The notes: generated from the sequence alone by a model not told the origin. A stretch of 64,000 bases of DNA from Theocolax elegans (GCA_026168455.1 CM047431.1:6167603-6231602), one strand, 5' to 3'. Counted from the first letter of the stretch, positions 22,178 through 33,291 are shown. Translations and numbers: made by a program.

Positions 22178-22411
22178 ATGAATTTTTAAAGAATTTATTT
22201 TAATATTTGAGATCTAGTATTATAGTTATAGGGCTCGTAATCTGGAGGTCCCAGGTTCGATTCCCGGCCCCGGCCGATTGATACAAGCACCACTGGGGAA
22301 TGTATTTTCAACAAGTGCTTTCTTCACCAAGACATCGTATGACCTCCGTCGCTGATTAGCACCGGTTTGGGAGCATAAAAAGAGCGACGTTAAAATAATA
22401 ATAAAAAAAAT
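22178..22411 (+). mobile_element. tRNA-derived SINE, copy B
   Basis: A plus-strand copy with the B-box region GGTTCGATTCCCGGC at 22253-22267, the same body, and a tail of AATAATAATAAAAAAAA. Its first ~52 nt are AT-rich (AACATGAATTTTTAAAG...) and replace the usual tRNA 5' half. Copy C shares exactly that start. Confidence 0.75.
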
Positions 22412-23083
22412 GTATTATAGTTCAAATGTTTAGTGGAATTCGATTTCGATACGACATTCCGACAATTCGAGTCCGACATAATATTCCTTCACATCGTCAT
22501 ACATGCACGTATCAACGGTTGAGTGAAGAAATGCCCTATGTCACAACCCACTCCAAGAACGCCCTATCTCATATAAGATTTTGAGCTATCCAATTTTGTA
22601 GTGACACCACTAAGCAACTTAAAATTGCAGTTGTTATAATAAATATAAGTATTTAAAAATTATAAAAAAAAATTGGGTGGTTGTCATCGAGGTTCCTCGA
22701 AACAAAGACAATCATTTACTGCACAACATTACAATACGTAATACGAAAGCGTTCGTATGCATATTCGTATATACATGCGTATGGGTATGCGTGTGTGTGG
22801 GTGTGACCAATTTTACACTAATAGAAAACTTGGAATTATTTCGCTTTTGTTCAATCATCTTGTTATTCATGACATTTGAGCAACAACTTTCTTACTTTTT
22901 CACGCTCGGTTACCCAAAAACATAAAAACGTCAGAAAAAGTGTATATTGCACATTTCAGGCGACAGAGGAGCTACACATTGGGCTTGAACCAGAGATGGG
23001 TTGCATTAAAATGACAAAGAAAACTGGAAGTGGCATTTGATTCCTTATTACTTTATGATGAAAAAACCGTTCGAATTGCAATC
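22412..23083. other. Unassigned intergenic stretch
   Basis: AT-rich with a short GT-rich run near 22765-22805. I see no gene, repeat or RNA here. Confidence 0.5.
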
Positions 23084-24110
23084 CTAGCTGATCCTGTTTC
23101 GAAAATATGCATACTTTTCACTATTTACGTAGTTTGTCTCTTCATAAGATATAGTATAGATATAATATATAGATATTATTTCCACACCATCTATGAGTAA
23201 TTTTTCAACCAATTCTAAACCATTACCACGAGCACCGGAAGAAGAAAGGCCTCGACAAGTATGCCTGATTCCCTTACCTATTTTTTGTAAACAAAACTTG
23301 CAAATATCAATCGAACTTTTAGAAGGAGCCGTTCTTTTCTCACTGGGTGATTGTTGCACCTCTGCATTGGCAATGTTAAGGCTATTATTTTGATCGATCA
23401 TAGAGGAAAATATATGTTTTTGGCCTTTACCCTTAATAGCTTTTGTGTGACCCTTGAAACGTGCAGCTGAACATATGTAACAATTACATATCGTTTTATT
23501 CCTAGTTCCTTTACTTAAATGCATTTTTTCATAACTAAGCATTTTTGGAAGAGGTCTTTTTGAATTACCGTTGTCTTGCTCAACAATTGTAAGCCTACAA
23601 GAAACGCAGATACTCGAAGGAAACATAGAATTGGCAGTATTAAATCCTTCATTGATATGCTTTTTTATCAAATTACAAAGCTTCTCAGTTATTGAAAACT
23701 CTGAACGTGAACGACCTTTAACCCCTTAACTGGCAAAACTTTTCTGACTTTTCCTGCCAAAACTGGCAGCCGCAACTCATACTTCTAGATGTACGTGAAT
23801 ATGTTTTCTAGGGGTTTTCGAACCCGCTGAATCCATTCCCATAGTTATTTTTAACCAACAACCCACCCAAAAGGTTCAAAATAGGGGTTGAAGGGGGTAA
23901 ATTTTGATTGTTTTTTTTTCCTTGAATTTTAAGCTTTTTACGGCCAGTTATTTTAAGTTATTCAAATATGTACATATATGATCCATTGCCAGTTTAGGCA
24001 CGACTTTCTTTTGTACATATATGATCCATTGCCAGTTAAGGAGTTAAAAACGATTTTGTTTCCACAAGTAGCAAAACTTTACTCTATTCTCCTCATGATC
24101 ACACGTGTGG
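23084..24110 (-). pseudogene. Decayed cysteine-rich protein gene, interrupted by a MITE
   Basis: The minus-strand frame at 23084-23717 encodes a Cys-rich protein: a CVSC pair, a CNCYIC motif followed by ARFKGH, and a CKFC pair with a later HTC. Just beyond the MITE (24048-24110) the frame resumes with CDHEENRVKFCYL, then needs a one-base shift to read CGNKIVFKGRSRSEF into the main frame. The gene was therefore open across the site before the 322-bp insertion. Similar multi-CxxC proteins occur in repetitive insect gene families, possibly transposon-encoded, but I cannot name the family. The insertion and the frameshift make it non-functional. Confidence 0.55.
23722..24043. mobile_element. piggyBac-type MITE
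   Basis: The terminal repeats are CCCCTTAACTGGCAA on the left and its near-perfect inverse TTGCCAGTTAAGGAG on the right (14 of 15 match). TTAA flanks both sides (23718-23721 and 24044-24047). TTAA duplication with C-rich short ends is the piggyBac signature. At 322 bp it has no coding capacity. An internal repeat of TTGTACATATATGATCCATT-like sequence sits near the right end. Confidence 0.85.
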
Positions 24111-24997
24111 TCCAAATGTGATAGATTATTCATTTTCAATGGTATACTTTTATTTGCAGCAATTAACGTAAATATCAATGAATTCAAGAACAATTTGAAT
24201 AATTTGAATTTTTCAAAATATTCTTCTTATATTTGTAGCTACAGCTGATGATTTTTAACTGTGAGGAGTCAGAAATTGGGCATACGCCATCTAGTGACCG
24301 TTAACGTAATTAAAGATTCAAAAAGGTAAATGAGCATAAGTTAATTATTATCAAATGTGGACATAGTATAATATATGTGATACGTATACATATGTACGTT
24401 GTATGACTGTGTGTGCGTGTGATTTTGGGTATGCACGAGTGCGTAGGCATATGCAAGCGCGACAAAGTAATTTTTTTCTTAAGATTCGTTACATGTGAAA
24501 ACAAAATATAAATCACAACAAAAGCAACTATGTTATACATTTTTTTTTCAATATTGTAATGTGAAAAATGGTCATAAAAGTTACCAGTTAAATTTGCTTA
24601 TTTTTTTTAATACTTACAGTTAAAGAGTTATTAAAATATAAAATTTTGTCATGTTATGGTAGAGTTACTTTTTGTCATCGTCAGCATAGCTTTCATATTT
24701 TTATAGCTTATTTACATTATTATTATTATTATTGTTATTATTATTATTGCGTTGTTATTGTTATTATATTTTTTATAGACAAAAGCATAGATATTTCATT
24801 TTTATTAAAAATATAACACTTTAGAATGTTAAAAGTATCAATATATACTAGCTAAGATCCTCACTCGCTCACGCTCGCTCGATGAAGAATCATTATATAA
24901 TAGATAATATTAAATTAAACTAAAAAATATTTTATTATTTAACTACATTCAATTATTATTTATTAAATTGTACCCATATAGATTTATTATCATATGT
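24111..24997. other. AT-rich stretch, no gene
   Basis: Contains a TTATTATTATT run near 24716-24770 and a short G/C-skewed segment near 24856-24885 (CACTCGCTCACGCTCGCTC). No coding region is recognised. Confidence 0.5.
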
Positions 24998-25758
24998 TGT
25001 AAAGGGGTGGATACTGGGGATATGTAAGGTCCACGGTTAGGCCCAATTTGTCCCAACTTACCAATCATAAGTGTGCAGTCCCACGATGCAGCCGGGAATC
25101 ACTTTGATTCCCGTGCAATGCCGGTAACAATGTCAAACACCTCGTTTGACTTAGATACCATGTGTTGGGCCCTATGCCCAAAATTGCCAACTAGAATAAA
25201 CACCGGAGTGGGCGGTATTCGTAGGATAGGACAGTAACCGGTAAAACACTATCAACAATTGATATCTTTTGTTAATCGGCGAGAAAGATTGTCTCGTCGA
25301 GTCAATTTATTAAATTACCAATTGAATATTAATAAATTAAGAACAAATTAACATTAACAATTTACGGGGAGTCGTACCGATGACTGCCCCCGAGGTCAGC
25401 GCGAAAACAAGTAGTTAAAACCTATTAACTAACGAGTTACGAGCAACCGATCCGGGAATGATCGGCTGCTTAACCTGATGGCATACGTCACACCGTGTGA
25501 CGTATGTATCTGACGTAGGGAGCTCTGACGTAGAAGATTCCTACGTCACGCGCGCCTTCTCTCGTGAAGTGGCTCCCGCGAACCACCGACCTGTCTACCC
25601 GTGCGGGATTTGTCACGAGAGGGGGAAAGGAGGAATGTTTCCTCACCTGAACCGTACCAGGTAAATCGGGACACGAAATATTAGGTAGACACGCGGGTCT
25701 AAACGTGGTGCACCACTTACCGCGTATCTGAATATCTCGCTTCGGCGGGAAAAGGCTG
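24998..25758 (+). mobile_element. Left part of a second solo LTR (split)
   Basis: Starts TGTAAAGGGGTGGATACT, resembling the LTR at 15847 (TGTAACGGGGTAGAATC). It has the same GC/AT/GC layout and a shared GTGGTGCACCAC stretch near 25706. It breaks at 25758 where the CACTA-type element begins and resumes at 32767. The two parts sum to 1124 bp. ATGT precedes the start (24994-24997) and follows the end (33130-33133), a plausible 4-bp target duplication. Confidence 0.55.
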
Positions 25759-25782
25759 CACGGAGAAAAATTTATCAGTAAA
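25759..25782 (+). repeat. CACTA-type left terminal inverted repeat
   Basis: 24 bp starting CACGGAGAAAAA, identical to the inverse of 32743-32766. The tip resembles CACTGAGAAAAA of the MITE at 56951-58418. Confidence 0.85.
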
Positions 25783-26019
25783 AATTCTTATATGATTGAG
25801 AAAAAGTGACCCAAACTGTCATTATGAACACATGTACTACATTTTCAGACATTTATTAAATAAAAAATGTTACAGATTCCTATTCTTTTAAAAAATGTTA
25901 GTACATTACGTGGTAATAAGTTTATGTATTAATAAATAAACAACCATTCGTTTAAATTCTATTTTACTGTGAAATAAAATTTATTACAAATGTAACAAAA
26001 TTTACTATAAATGTAACAA

Positions 26020-26115
26020 TTTTTGTTACAATATATAGTAAAAATTATGATGTCTTAAAAACGAATTTAATTGTTTTTATTTTTTAATATCCAGTATAGT
26101 AAAAATTACTTTTTC
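26020..26115 (+). repeat. Left subterminal repeats
   Basis: Copies of TATAGTAAAAATT occur near 26034-26046 and 26095-26108. Inverse or variant copies lie near 32610-32630, 32662-32676 and 32703-32720. Repeats of this kind bind the transposase or accessory protein in plant CACTA elements; that role here is inferred. Confidence 0.6.
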
Positions 26116-26653
26116 CGATTTTAAATAAGTATAGCCAATATTATAAATTAGGTTGTAAGAATGATCACGTGACCTCTGTATACCGGATAGAAAAAAATTC
26201 AATCGCCATTTTCCGGTGGTACGAGTGTACGAGTCGAGTCGAGAGACGAGAGTAAGTACGTCGACGACATTACATCGACATGTGCGTCAATGTTTGAAGC
26301 AAGATATAGTTTAAAAAGTTTTAGTAAAGCGGAAAAGAATTTGTGTGCATTCTCAAGGTAGACAAGAATGTTTCGGTGTTTACTATCATCTACGCGACAA
26401 CATTTAGCTCCAACAGGTGCGCGAGGAATTTTCTGGAAACATTAGGTTAGGAAATACTCGGTGTGTTTTGACCGCGCAACTCGCAAACAAACCAGCTCGA
26501 ACCGGTTTACAAGCTACAAGTCAGCAACGTATAACACGTACTCGCGAGTCGCGCAGCTCAACTAAACTTTTCTGCGTAAGTATCTTTTTGTAATAATTAG
26601 TGTGATTGAATGTGTAGTAAATATTATTATAATTTATGTAGCTGAATGAAACA

Positions 26654-29545
26654 ATGGAGGCAACTGCAGACGAGGTAAGCTGCAAAAATTCAACGTGATT
26701 ATATCGTTCAAATTTGCGCCATATACCTTTGTAGGTTAAGATTTACAAAAACACTTACACAAATTTGTATGCGTATAAATGTGCACAATAGAATCCTCAA
26801 GGTAACCTTTTAATTTTTCCAGTACTTGATCCTTTTCTTTACCTGTATTTCTTTACACATACTGAAAAAATTGTTCCTGAATTTTATTATGTACTTGCAT
26901 TGTATTTATATTATTGTTTTATCCGATTTCAGTTTAGTTATTTCGAAAATTATGAAACAGATATTCAACATGACACAGACGCTTTCAATGTGATTGAAGA
27001 TGTCTCACTTGATACCTCAGAAACGGAGCAGAAGCAAAATATCAAATGTGATGGACAACCTATATTGAAATGTGTAAACGTCACAACCACTACAGTTGAT
27101 TGTAACTCGGAAACATCTTCACCGCCAACCAGAGAAGGTACAAAGGATCCTGAGATCCAAGAGACAAATTCTTGTGATGGTAAAACCGAAGGAGTTATAA
27201 CTACTGTAAGTAATATTACCGTGTTTTTGACAAATCTACATTAAAATCCTTCTTAACTTTATTGATCTTTAAAAAAGGATAACAATTTTTCAAAATTCTA
27301 ACTTTTTATATATTAATTATGAATAATATAATGTACTAAGGAGGTAATTCACTTAAAATTGATAAAATAAATTTGGACTACAAAAGTTACTTTGAATAAA
27401 TATTTTATGTTTATTAAGTTGGATTTACTTACAATTATAAAAGTGAAAGATTTTGAACAAAATAAATCCACATTTCATGCTATCAGCCTCCATGCACAGG
27501 CTATTTTTTAGACCAATGAACCAATTTTTATCTAATAACTCTTTTTTAACTACAGATATAGAGTTATTAGATAAAAATTGGTTCTTCGTTCACAAGTATA
27601 CCCTGCGCACCAGCTCAAAATGCATTTTTACAATATACGAACAATGATAGCATGAAATTTTAATTTATTTAGGTAAAAAATTTTTCAGTTTTTGTAGTTA
27701 TAAGTGAATAAAACTTCAATAAAAAAATATGTATATATAACAATTTTTGTAGTCAAATTTCTACTAAATTTAATACTATTAAATTTAGAATATAAAGTAC
27801 TAAAGTTCGTACACTTAAAAATTTATGTAATAAAATTAACATCCGCTCCATTTTATTATTAATTGTTATTATGAACTTTTAATTTTATTATATTTACTTG
27901 TTATTATGAACTTTTAATTAACAGGGACTGCTACAATATTTAAAGAAGACATCTACTGGTAAAGAAATCCTAAAGGCATATGCCAAATCTCAGCAGGAGA
28001 AAACGCCGCTTCCCACAACTATTAGATCCAAATTGTCTAGACTTGTCATTCAAAGAGACAAAGATTGGCACCTAAGAAATGTGACTGAAACGAGTAAACT
28101 CAGTTCGTTTACGTAAGTAAAAATTGATCCAACATTTCATTAATTATTTTATTGTATTTTAAATTATAATTCTGTATTTTAGTATTACAACTGAAAGGTT
28201 CATAATTTTATCACACGAAATCGCTCATATATTCAAAGGTGAAAATTCGTCTACTTACTACATGCCATATGTTAAGGAAGGTGACAGTATTGTACTTGCT
28301 AAGGGGAAATTATGGAATAATTATAATTACGTTAAGGATTGTTTAAAAGAAGCTGACTTGTTAGAAAAAAAATCATCGGAACTACCTTCATATACCACCA
28401 CAATAAATGGTATGTCTTCTCCCAATTATAATTAATATAATCACAATAATAATACTACGTGAAATTATAAAAATTTACATTTTTATGCAGATTTGGAACA
28501 GCTAAATTGGTTGTCGTCACACGTGGAACCTTGGCAAGAGGTACAGAAAATATGGGAGCAGTCTTTTCAAGCAAGGAAAGAACTTTTAAAAAATCGAGAT
28601 ATATCGGTACAAAATTATATCGACAAATTTGAATGCCTCAAAGTACAAAGTGGAACGCAACTGTTTTTAGAAATATTATATACTAAGTAAAAGTTTTTTA
28701 CAGTATATTTCTGACTTCATAAAATTACACCCAGAAATAAAGCATCTTTCCAACGAACAATGGAGTTTGGTAAAAAAATGTCTCGTCAGTCATTTAAGAT
28801 CAAGCAAAATTACTTGTGTACTGGACCTGGCTTTACTTCAAACCTTGATTTCTGGAGATCTGAGTGAAGGTAAATTGATAGATATATTTACAAATTTGAT
28901 AATATATCGCTATTGAAAGTTAAAATAAATAAATTTATGTACATATAAAATTTATTTCAGAAAAAGAAAACTTTCTTATATTCTACTTGTTACCTTATTT
29001 GATACCTCCAAAGCGCATTAAAAAGAGAAAGAAAACGTCTTTACCCGAAACTGATGATGGAGAAAATAATAGGCCTCACCGATTATCTTTAGAAGAGAGG
29101 AAGGAAAGATATATTCTACATGTGGAGGTATTCATTAATGAATTTGTACAGTATGTTTTCCCTAAAACAATATTAAATTAATAATTTAATTGAAACAATT
29201 TTTTAGACATCTAACGAAATTCAACCAAGGTTGATCCATTTAAAGCAGAAATTATTGGAAAACAAACAGTCTTTTCAACCTCTTATAGTAGCAGTCGGTC
29301 AAGTGACGAATATTGCAGCTTTCTACGTTGCAGTGAACGATCAGCTCTATGAGACTGATTCTGTCTTCAATGCGTTTGAATTAGCTTTAGCAATTTTTTT
29401 TAGTTTAGATTGTAAGTATCCTGAAAACTCCGAAACTTTATGGACATTTATTCAAAGAGTTTTAACAGGTATAGAATTGAAAACTGATCTTCTTAACATA
29501 CAATCAAATGTGATACTTGGGTATTTAAAAGATTTAGGTATTTAA
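26654..29545 (+). CDS. CACTA accessory protein, 510 aa, spliced
   Basis: Eight coding exons join in frame: 26654-26674, 26933-27205, 27925-28112, 28183-28409, 28491-28642, 28704-28869, 28961-29127, 29207-29545. Every junction is GT-AG and phases agree throughout, giving 510 aa without stops. A 5' UTR exon ends at 26575 (TCTGC|GTAAGT). The start ATG has a good context (AACAATGG). Residues 8-98 are acidic and Ser/Thr-rich. The middle (about 99-240) is predicted globular with a basic/aromatic stretch (RDKDWHLRN). A basic segment near 345-352 (KRIKKRKK) looks like a nuclear localisation signal. The C-terminal ~110 residues are hydrophobic-helical. I recognise no named domain. Its place in the element suggests a DNA-binding or accessory role like the second protein of other CACTA elements, but that is inference. 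The 61-nt intron 28643-28703 has a TACTAAG branch-point-like motif. Confidence 0.75.
27472..27658. repeat. Hairpin MITE inside an intron
   Basis: The outer arms ATTTCATGCTATCA (27472-27485) and its inverse (27645-27658) enclose a second, near-central perfect palindrome. Its stem starts GAACCAATTTTTATCTAATA (about 27516-27540) and is inverted at about 27562-27586. It lies within the 719-nt intron 27206-27924 of the accessory gene, which explains that intron's size. Confidence 0.75.
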
Positions 29546-29555
29546 ATTTATAAAA

Positions 29556-32081
29556 ATGAATTGTTCTTTTTGCAGTCTCGAGATTGAAAATGTTAACTAT
29601 TTATATAATCATATAGTACAAATGCATCGTAATCAAACTAATTTTTCTTGCATTTTTCCAAAGTGTTACAGATCTTACTCAAATATTAGAATGTTTAAGA
29701 AACATGTTTCACAAAAACATATTTTTAACAAAAGAAATTTTCAAGAAACGGTTTTACAAGATGTTCTTTAAAAGAACAAAAGTCATTAGATAATTTAGAA
29801 AATAGTTGTAAAAAGATTAAAACTGATTCTAGCTCAAAATGTTTTAATGAGAGTGATTCTGAAGAATCAGTAATATTTGAGGAAAGCATATTAGAAACAT
29901 CAAATACTCAAGTAATATTTGAGGAAAACAAATTAGAAATATCAAATACTCTTGATTCTTCAGATGATCTTGATAATTATGTAAATATTGTAGAAGAAAA
30001 GGCTTTAGAATTTACGACTTCTCTATATAGTCAAAAAACAATTTCTAGAAAGTGTGTAAATGATCTTATATCTCAAACCAATACATTTTTAACGAAAATT
30101 TTGAATGCTTTACAAACACAAATAAATTCGAAAGTATGTGCAAATAATGAAGAAACTGTTAATGTAATATTTAATAACACTAGAAGGGCTTTATCGCAGT
30201 ACAATACAGAACAAAAACGGTTTGCTAAATACAAACAATTAAAAACTTTCGTTTGCCCTGAAAGTTATACTTTAGGAGAAAGAGAAGAATTTAAAAGAAA
30301 AAATGGAATTTTGCAATTAGTGCATGTACCAGTTAACGCTCAGTTTGTTTCTTTAAGGCATGTGTTAAAACTCTTCTTTGAGTTACCAAATGTGTACGAC
30401 GAAACCATAAATTATATTAATAAGTTGAATTCTAATGTTAACATCATAAGTAATTTAATCCAAGCCAATCATTGGAAAAATAGGAGTAAAAGTTTTAATG
30501 GCAAAATAGTTTTTCCTATCATAATCTATTACGATGATTATGAGAATAATAATCCCCTAGGGTCTCACAAAGGACTGGCTAAAAGCGGCGCAGTCTATGC
30601 AAGCATACCTGTGCTTCCTCCACTGTATCAAGCTAAGATTGAGAATATCTTTTTATTTATTCTATTTAATACAATAGATAGAGCAATTTTTAAAAACAAA
30701 CTTATATTTACAAAAGCTATTGAAGAGTTAAATTTTTTAAATAATTATGGTGTAACCGTTAACCTACCTGTTGGTGAAAAACAAATTTTTTTTGAAGTAG
30801 CCTTGTTTACAGGTGATAATCTTGGCTTGCATACTGTATTAGGTTTTACAGAAAGTTTCAAAGCAAATGTATTTTGCCATCATTGCTTAATCACTCAAAT
30901 AGAAAAAAATAAAGTGTTTCAAGAAACTCGGTGCACTCTGCGAACAATTGACAATTACGATGCCCTTTTGCTAAGTAATTCTAAAGAAAGCGGTTTAAAA
31001 GAAGAATGTTCCTTGCATAAAATTAATCATTTTCATTCAACCACAAATATTGCAGTGGACTTGATGCATGACCTATTAGAAGGGATATGTCGTTATGATG
31101 TAGCACTGTTTTTGAATCTCTTTATTTTTAAATATAAATCTTTTTCTTTAGATGAAATAAATTTGCGATTGAAAGGTTTTGATTACGGGCCGAATTACAC
31201 CATTAACAAGCCACCACAATTAAATGAAACTTCTATTAAGAAAGGTTGTATTTTGATGTCCTCTTCCGAAATGCTTTGTTTAGTAAACTGTTTGAATCTA
31301 ATTATTGGTGAGCTAGTTCCTAATGAAAATAAATACTGGGATTTATTTTTAACATTAAGAGATATTATAATAATTGTTTCAAGCAAAACGATACATCGCT
31401 TAACTCATGAATTGTTAGACATTACTATCTACGAATATTTATCTTCGTTGTCAACTTTCTTTCCTGATCATATCAAGCCGAAACACCATTTCTTGGTGCA
31501 TTATGGTCGTTGTATGATGCAATTCGGTCCTCTCTCAAATCTCTCCTGCATTAGATTTGAAAGTAAGAATCAGCAAGGGAAGCAGATTTCAAAATCTACT
31601 TGTAGCCGCGTGAACATAAATAGAACTGTAGCTCTAAAACACCAATTGTTTTTAAATTATAGATTCTTAAAAAATGATGTAAAGCAATCTATATTTCAAT
31701 CAAATATTCACAAGACAATATCAATAAGCCAATTAAATTTCCATGAACAATTTATTGGCTTACTTAAAATTTTAGCAACAGAAAGTATTGAAAGTGTCAA
31801 GTACGTTTATTATATGGATACTTTTATTAATTACTTTTTCAGAAAATGCAACGATCTTTCATAAAGTTGTTGAGATTATATTTAAAGAATCAAAATACAT
31901 TTTTGTAACTCAAAAATTAAACAATGTTTTCATAACTTATCATTTGCAAGCGTATAAAATATATAACATAAACGATTTCACTTGGGATATTCTACACGAA
32001 AATGATATTTATAATTGCAAAGTTACTCATCCGTCAATTTTATCTGATGGTTTTCCGTATGTATCAAAAACTTGGATGTAA
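29556..32081 (+). pseudogene. CACTA/EnSpm transposase with N-terminal zinc fingers (one frameshift)
   Basis: The start ATG at 29556 lies 10 nt after the previous stop. Residues 1-70 hold two C2H2 fingers: CSFC-x12-HIVQMH, and CIFPKC-x12-HVSQKH. The frame ends at 29771, but an open frame shifted by one base continues from 29729 to 31800, so one base appears lost near 29762-29768. An acidic linker (ESDSEESVIFEE) follows. The catalytic part has FCHHC, DLMHDLLEGI, KPKHHFLVHYGRC, FGPL and RFESKN, which recall CACTA/EnSpm-type transposases (DxMHxLLEG and RFExKH motifs). A final exon (31843-32081) joins after a 42-nt GT-AG intron (31801-31842) in correct phase and ends SKTWM. The role is excision and integration of the host element. 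Apart from the single shift the gene is intact, so recent inactivation or a base-call error are both possible. Confidence 0.75.
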
Positions 32082-32766
32082 TAAGGTTTTTTCAAATTTA
32101 TAGTTACAAGTGTATATGATATAACTATGTTCCAAAAATATAGTATTTTAATGATTTGTAAAACAAATTAATAGTTAGTTGTCATTATTTCTTATACTAT
32201 ACCCATAAGTTAAATAAAACAATAAAGCATACATTTTTGCTATCATTTCAAGTACATAACCGTCAGCATTGCCAGTAGGTGGCGATTTCAAATAATATGG
32301 TACTCGCAAGCGACTAAAAACTTTTTAGGTTAGTATATAAGACCATTGAATATTTCACGTCTCAGCAATTGCGACAGCGTTCTAGACTGAATGTATATAT
32401 ATATAAATAGCGTGCGATATACTATAGTAGGCATAATTAGCGAGCGTTTCACTGTTATAACTAGTAATGTAAAAAATGTTAAACTGTTAAATACGAAGAC
32501 ACTTCGAAACACGTCCAACTTCAAACGAATTGAAAGCTGATCACAAAGATACATTGAAATTGAAATGGTAATAATCGATTGCTTCAAAAATCATTAAACA
32601 TAAAACTAAAAATTACTATACTATATCGTACATTTTAACAATTTCTATATTTGCTATATTATATAGTAATTTTTAATACAGTGCGGGTTTGGGTCCCTAT
32701 AACTATACTATATAGCAATTTTGAATGCACTTCGTAGTTATGTTTACTGATAAATTTTTCTCCGTG
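32082..32766. other. CACTA 3' region and right terminus
   Basis: Contains overlapping AATAAA-type poly(A) signals (32214-32227), subterminal repeats near 32610-32720, and the right terminal inverted repeat at 32743-32766. A TATATAAG at 32334-32341 could be a TATA box, but no gene follows it. Confidence 0.6.
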
Positions 32767-33129
32767 TGTGCCACTGAGAGAGAGCTTGTACTCGTGTATC
32801 TCTCTCTCTCTCTCTCCAAAGGTTCGAGAAGGCTGGATACACAAGCCTCCTTTTCTCACTGCCTGTGAGACGTGCTGCTGTACACGCCGACGTGGAGGTT
32901 AGTGGGGAGAAGGTTTTCACACCCACACACAAAGCACACCAGTCCTTTCGTTCTTTTATCCCATAAAACAGTCAATGCCGGTCACCAACTCGTTGTTGTT
33001 GCCGTGCGCGCGCGAACTATATCTCGTTACTCTCCCCGCGCACGATATTCGCGCGCGTTCCCTGCGCGCGCATCAATCTCGATACTCTTTTCGGTTACTC
33101 CCCTGATCGGTAACTCGCTTACCGTTATA
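32767..33129 (+). mobile_element. Right part of the split solo LTR
   Basis: The GC-rich continuation of 24998-25758 includes a TCTCTCTC run near 32798-32816 and CGCGCG-rich segments. It ends GCTTACCGTTATA, aligning with GCTTACCTTTACA at the end of the 15847-16910 LTR. The final CA has become TA. Short frames across it are not convincing genes. Confidence 0.5.
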
Positions 33130-33291
33130 ATGTATAATAATTAATGAATTTATTATTATTATACGATGAATTAAAATGATAATATTAAAAAAATAGAAAT
33201 TATCTATTAAAAAAATTATTATTGTATGAAATAGAGTTTAATTATTATTGCAATAGCACTTTTCATAAATGAATTATTACTGATTTTTATA

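Larger units (their letters stand above)
25759..32766 (+). mobile_element. Autonomous-looking CACTA/EnSpm-type transposon
   Basis: A 7008-bp element bounded by a 24-bp perfect terminal inverted repeat that starts CACGGAGAAAAATTTATC on the left and is matched in inverse at 32743-32766. TG occurs on both sides (25757-25758 and 32767-32768). Subterminal motifs of the form TATAGTAAAAATT recur near both ends in both orientations, as is usual for CACTA elements. Two plus-strand genes fill it: a spliced 510-aa protein (26654-29545) and a zinc-finger transposase (29556-32081), with AATAAA signals at 32214-32227. It sits inside a solo LTR, whose two halves rejoin on either side. One frameshift in the transposase gene suggests this copy recently lost function, or that the base is a sequencing error. 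Confidence 0.8.

Noticed and set aside
24856..24890. CACTCGCTCACGCTCGCTC block as a possible CRISPR or Helitron end
   Set aside because: Too short, no repeat-spacer periodicity and no CTRR-type end; this is also a eukaryotic window.
28643..28703. Frameshift or 17-nt intron between the fifth and sixth coding exons of the accessory gene
   Set aside because: A 61-nt GT-AG intron with a TACTAAG branch-point-like motif restores the frame, so no lesion is needed.
29762..29775. Programmed -1 frameshift at the TTTAAAA stretch in the transposase gene
   Set aside because: The heptamer is not in the required register relative to the zinc-finger frame, and a simple base loss explains the shift.
32330..32587. 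TATATAAG and an 85-aa minus-strand frame as a gene near the CACTA right end
   Set aside because: The frame is on the other strand from the TATA-like box, is low-complexity and has no domain.
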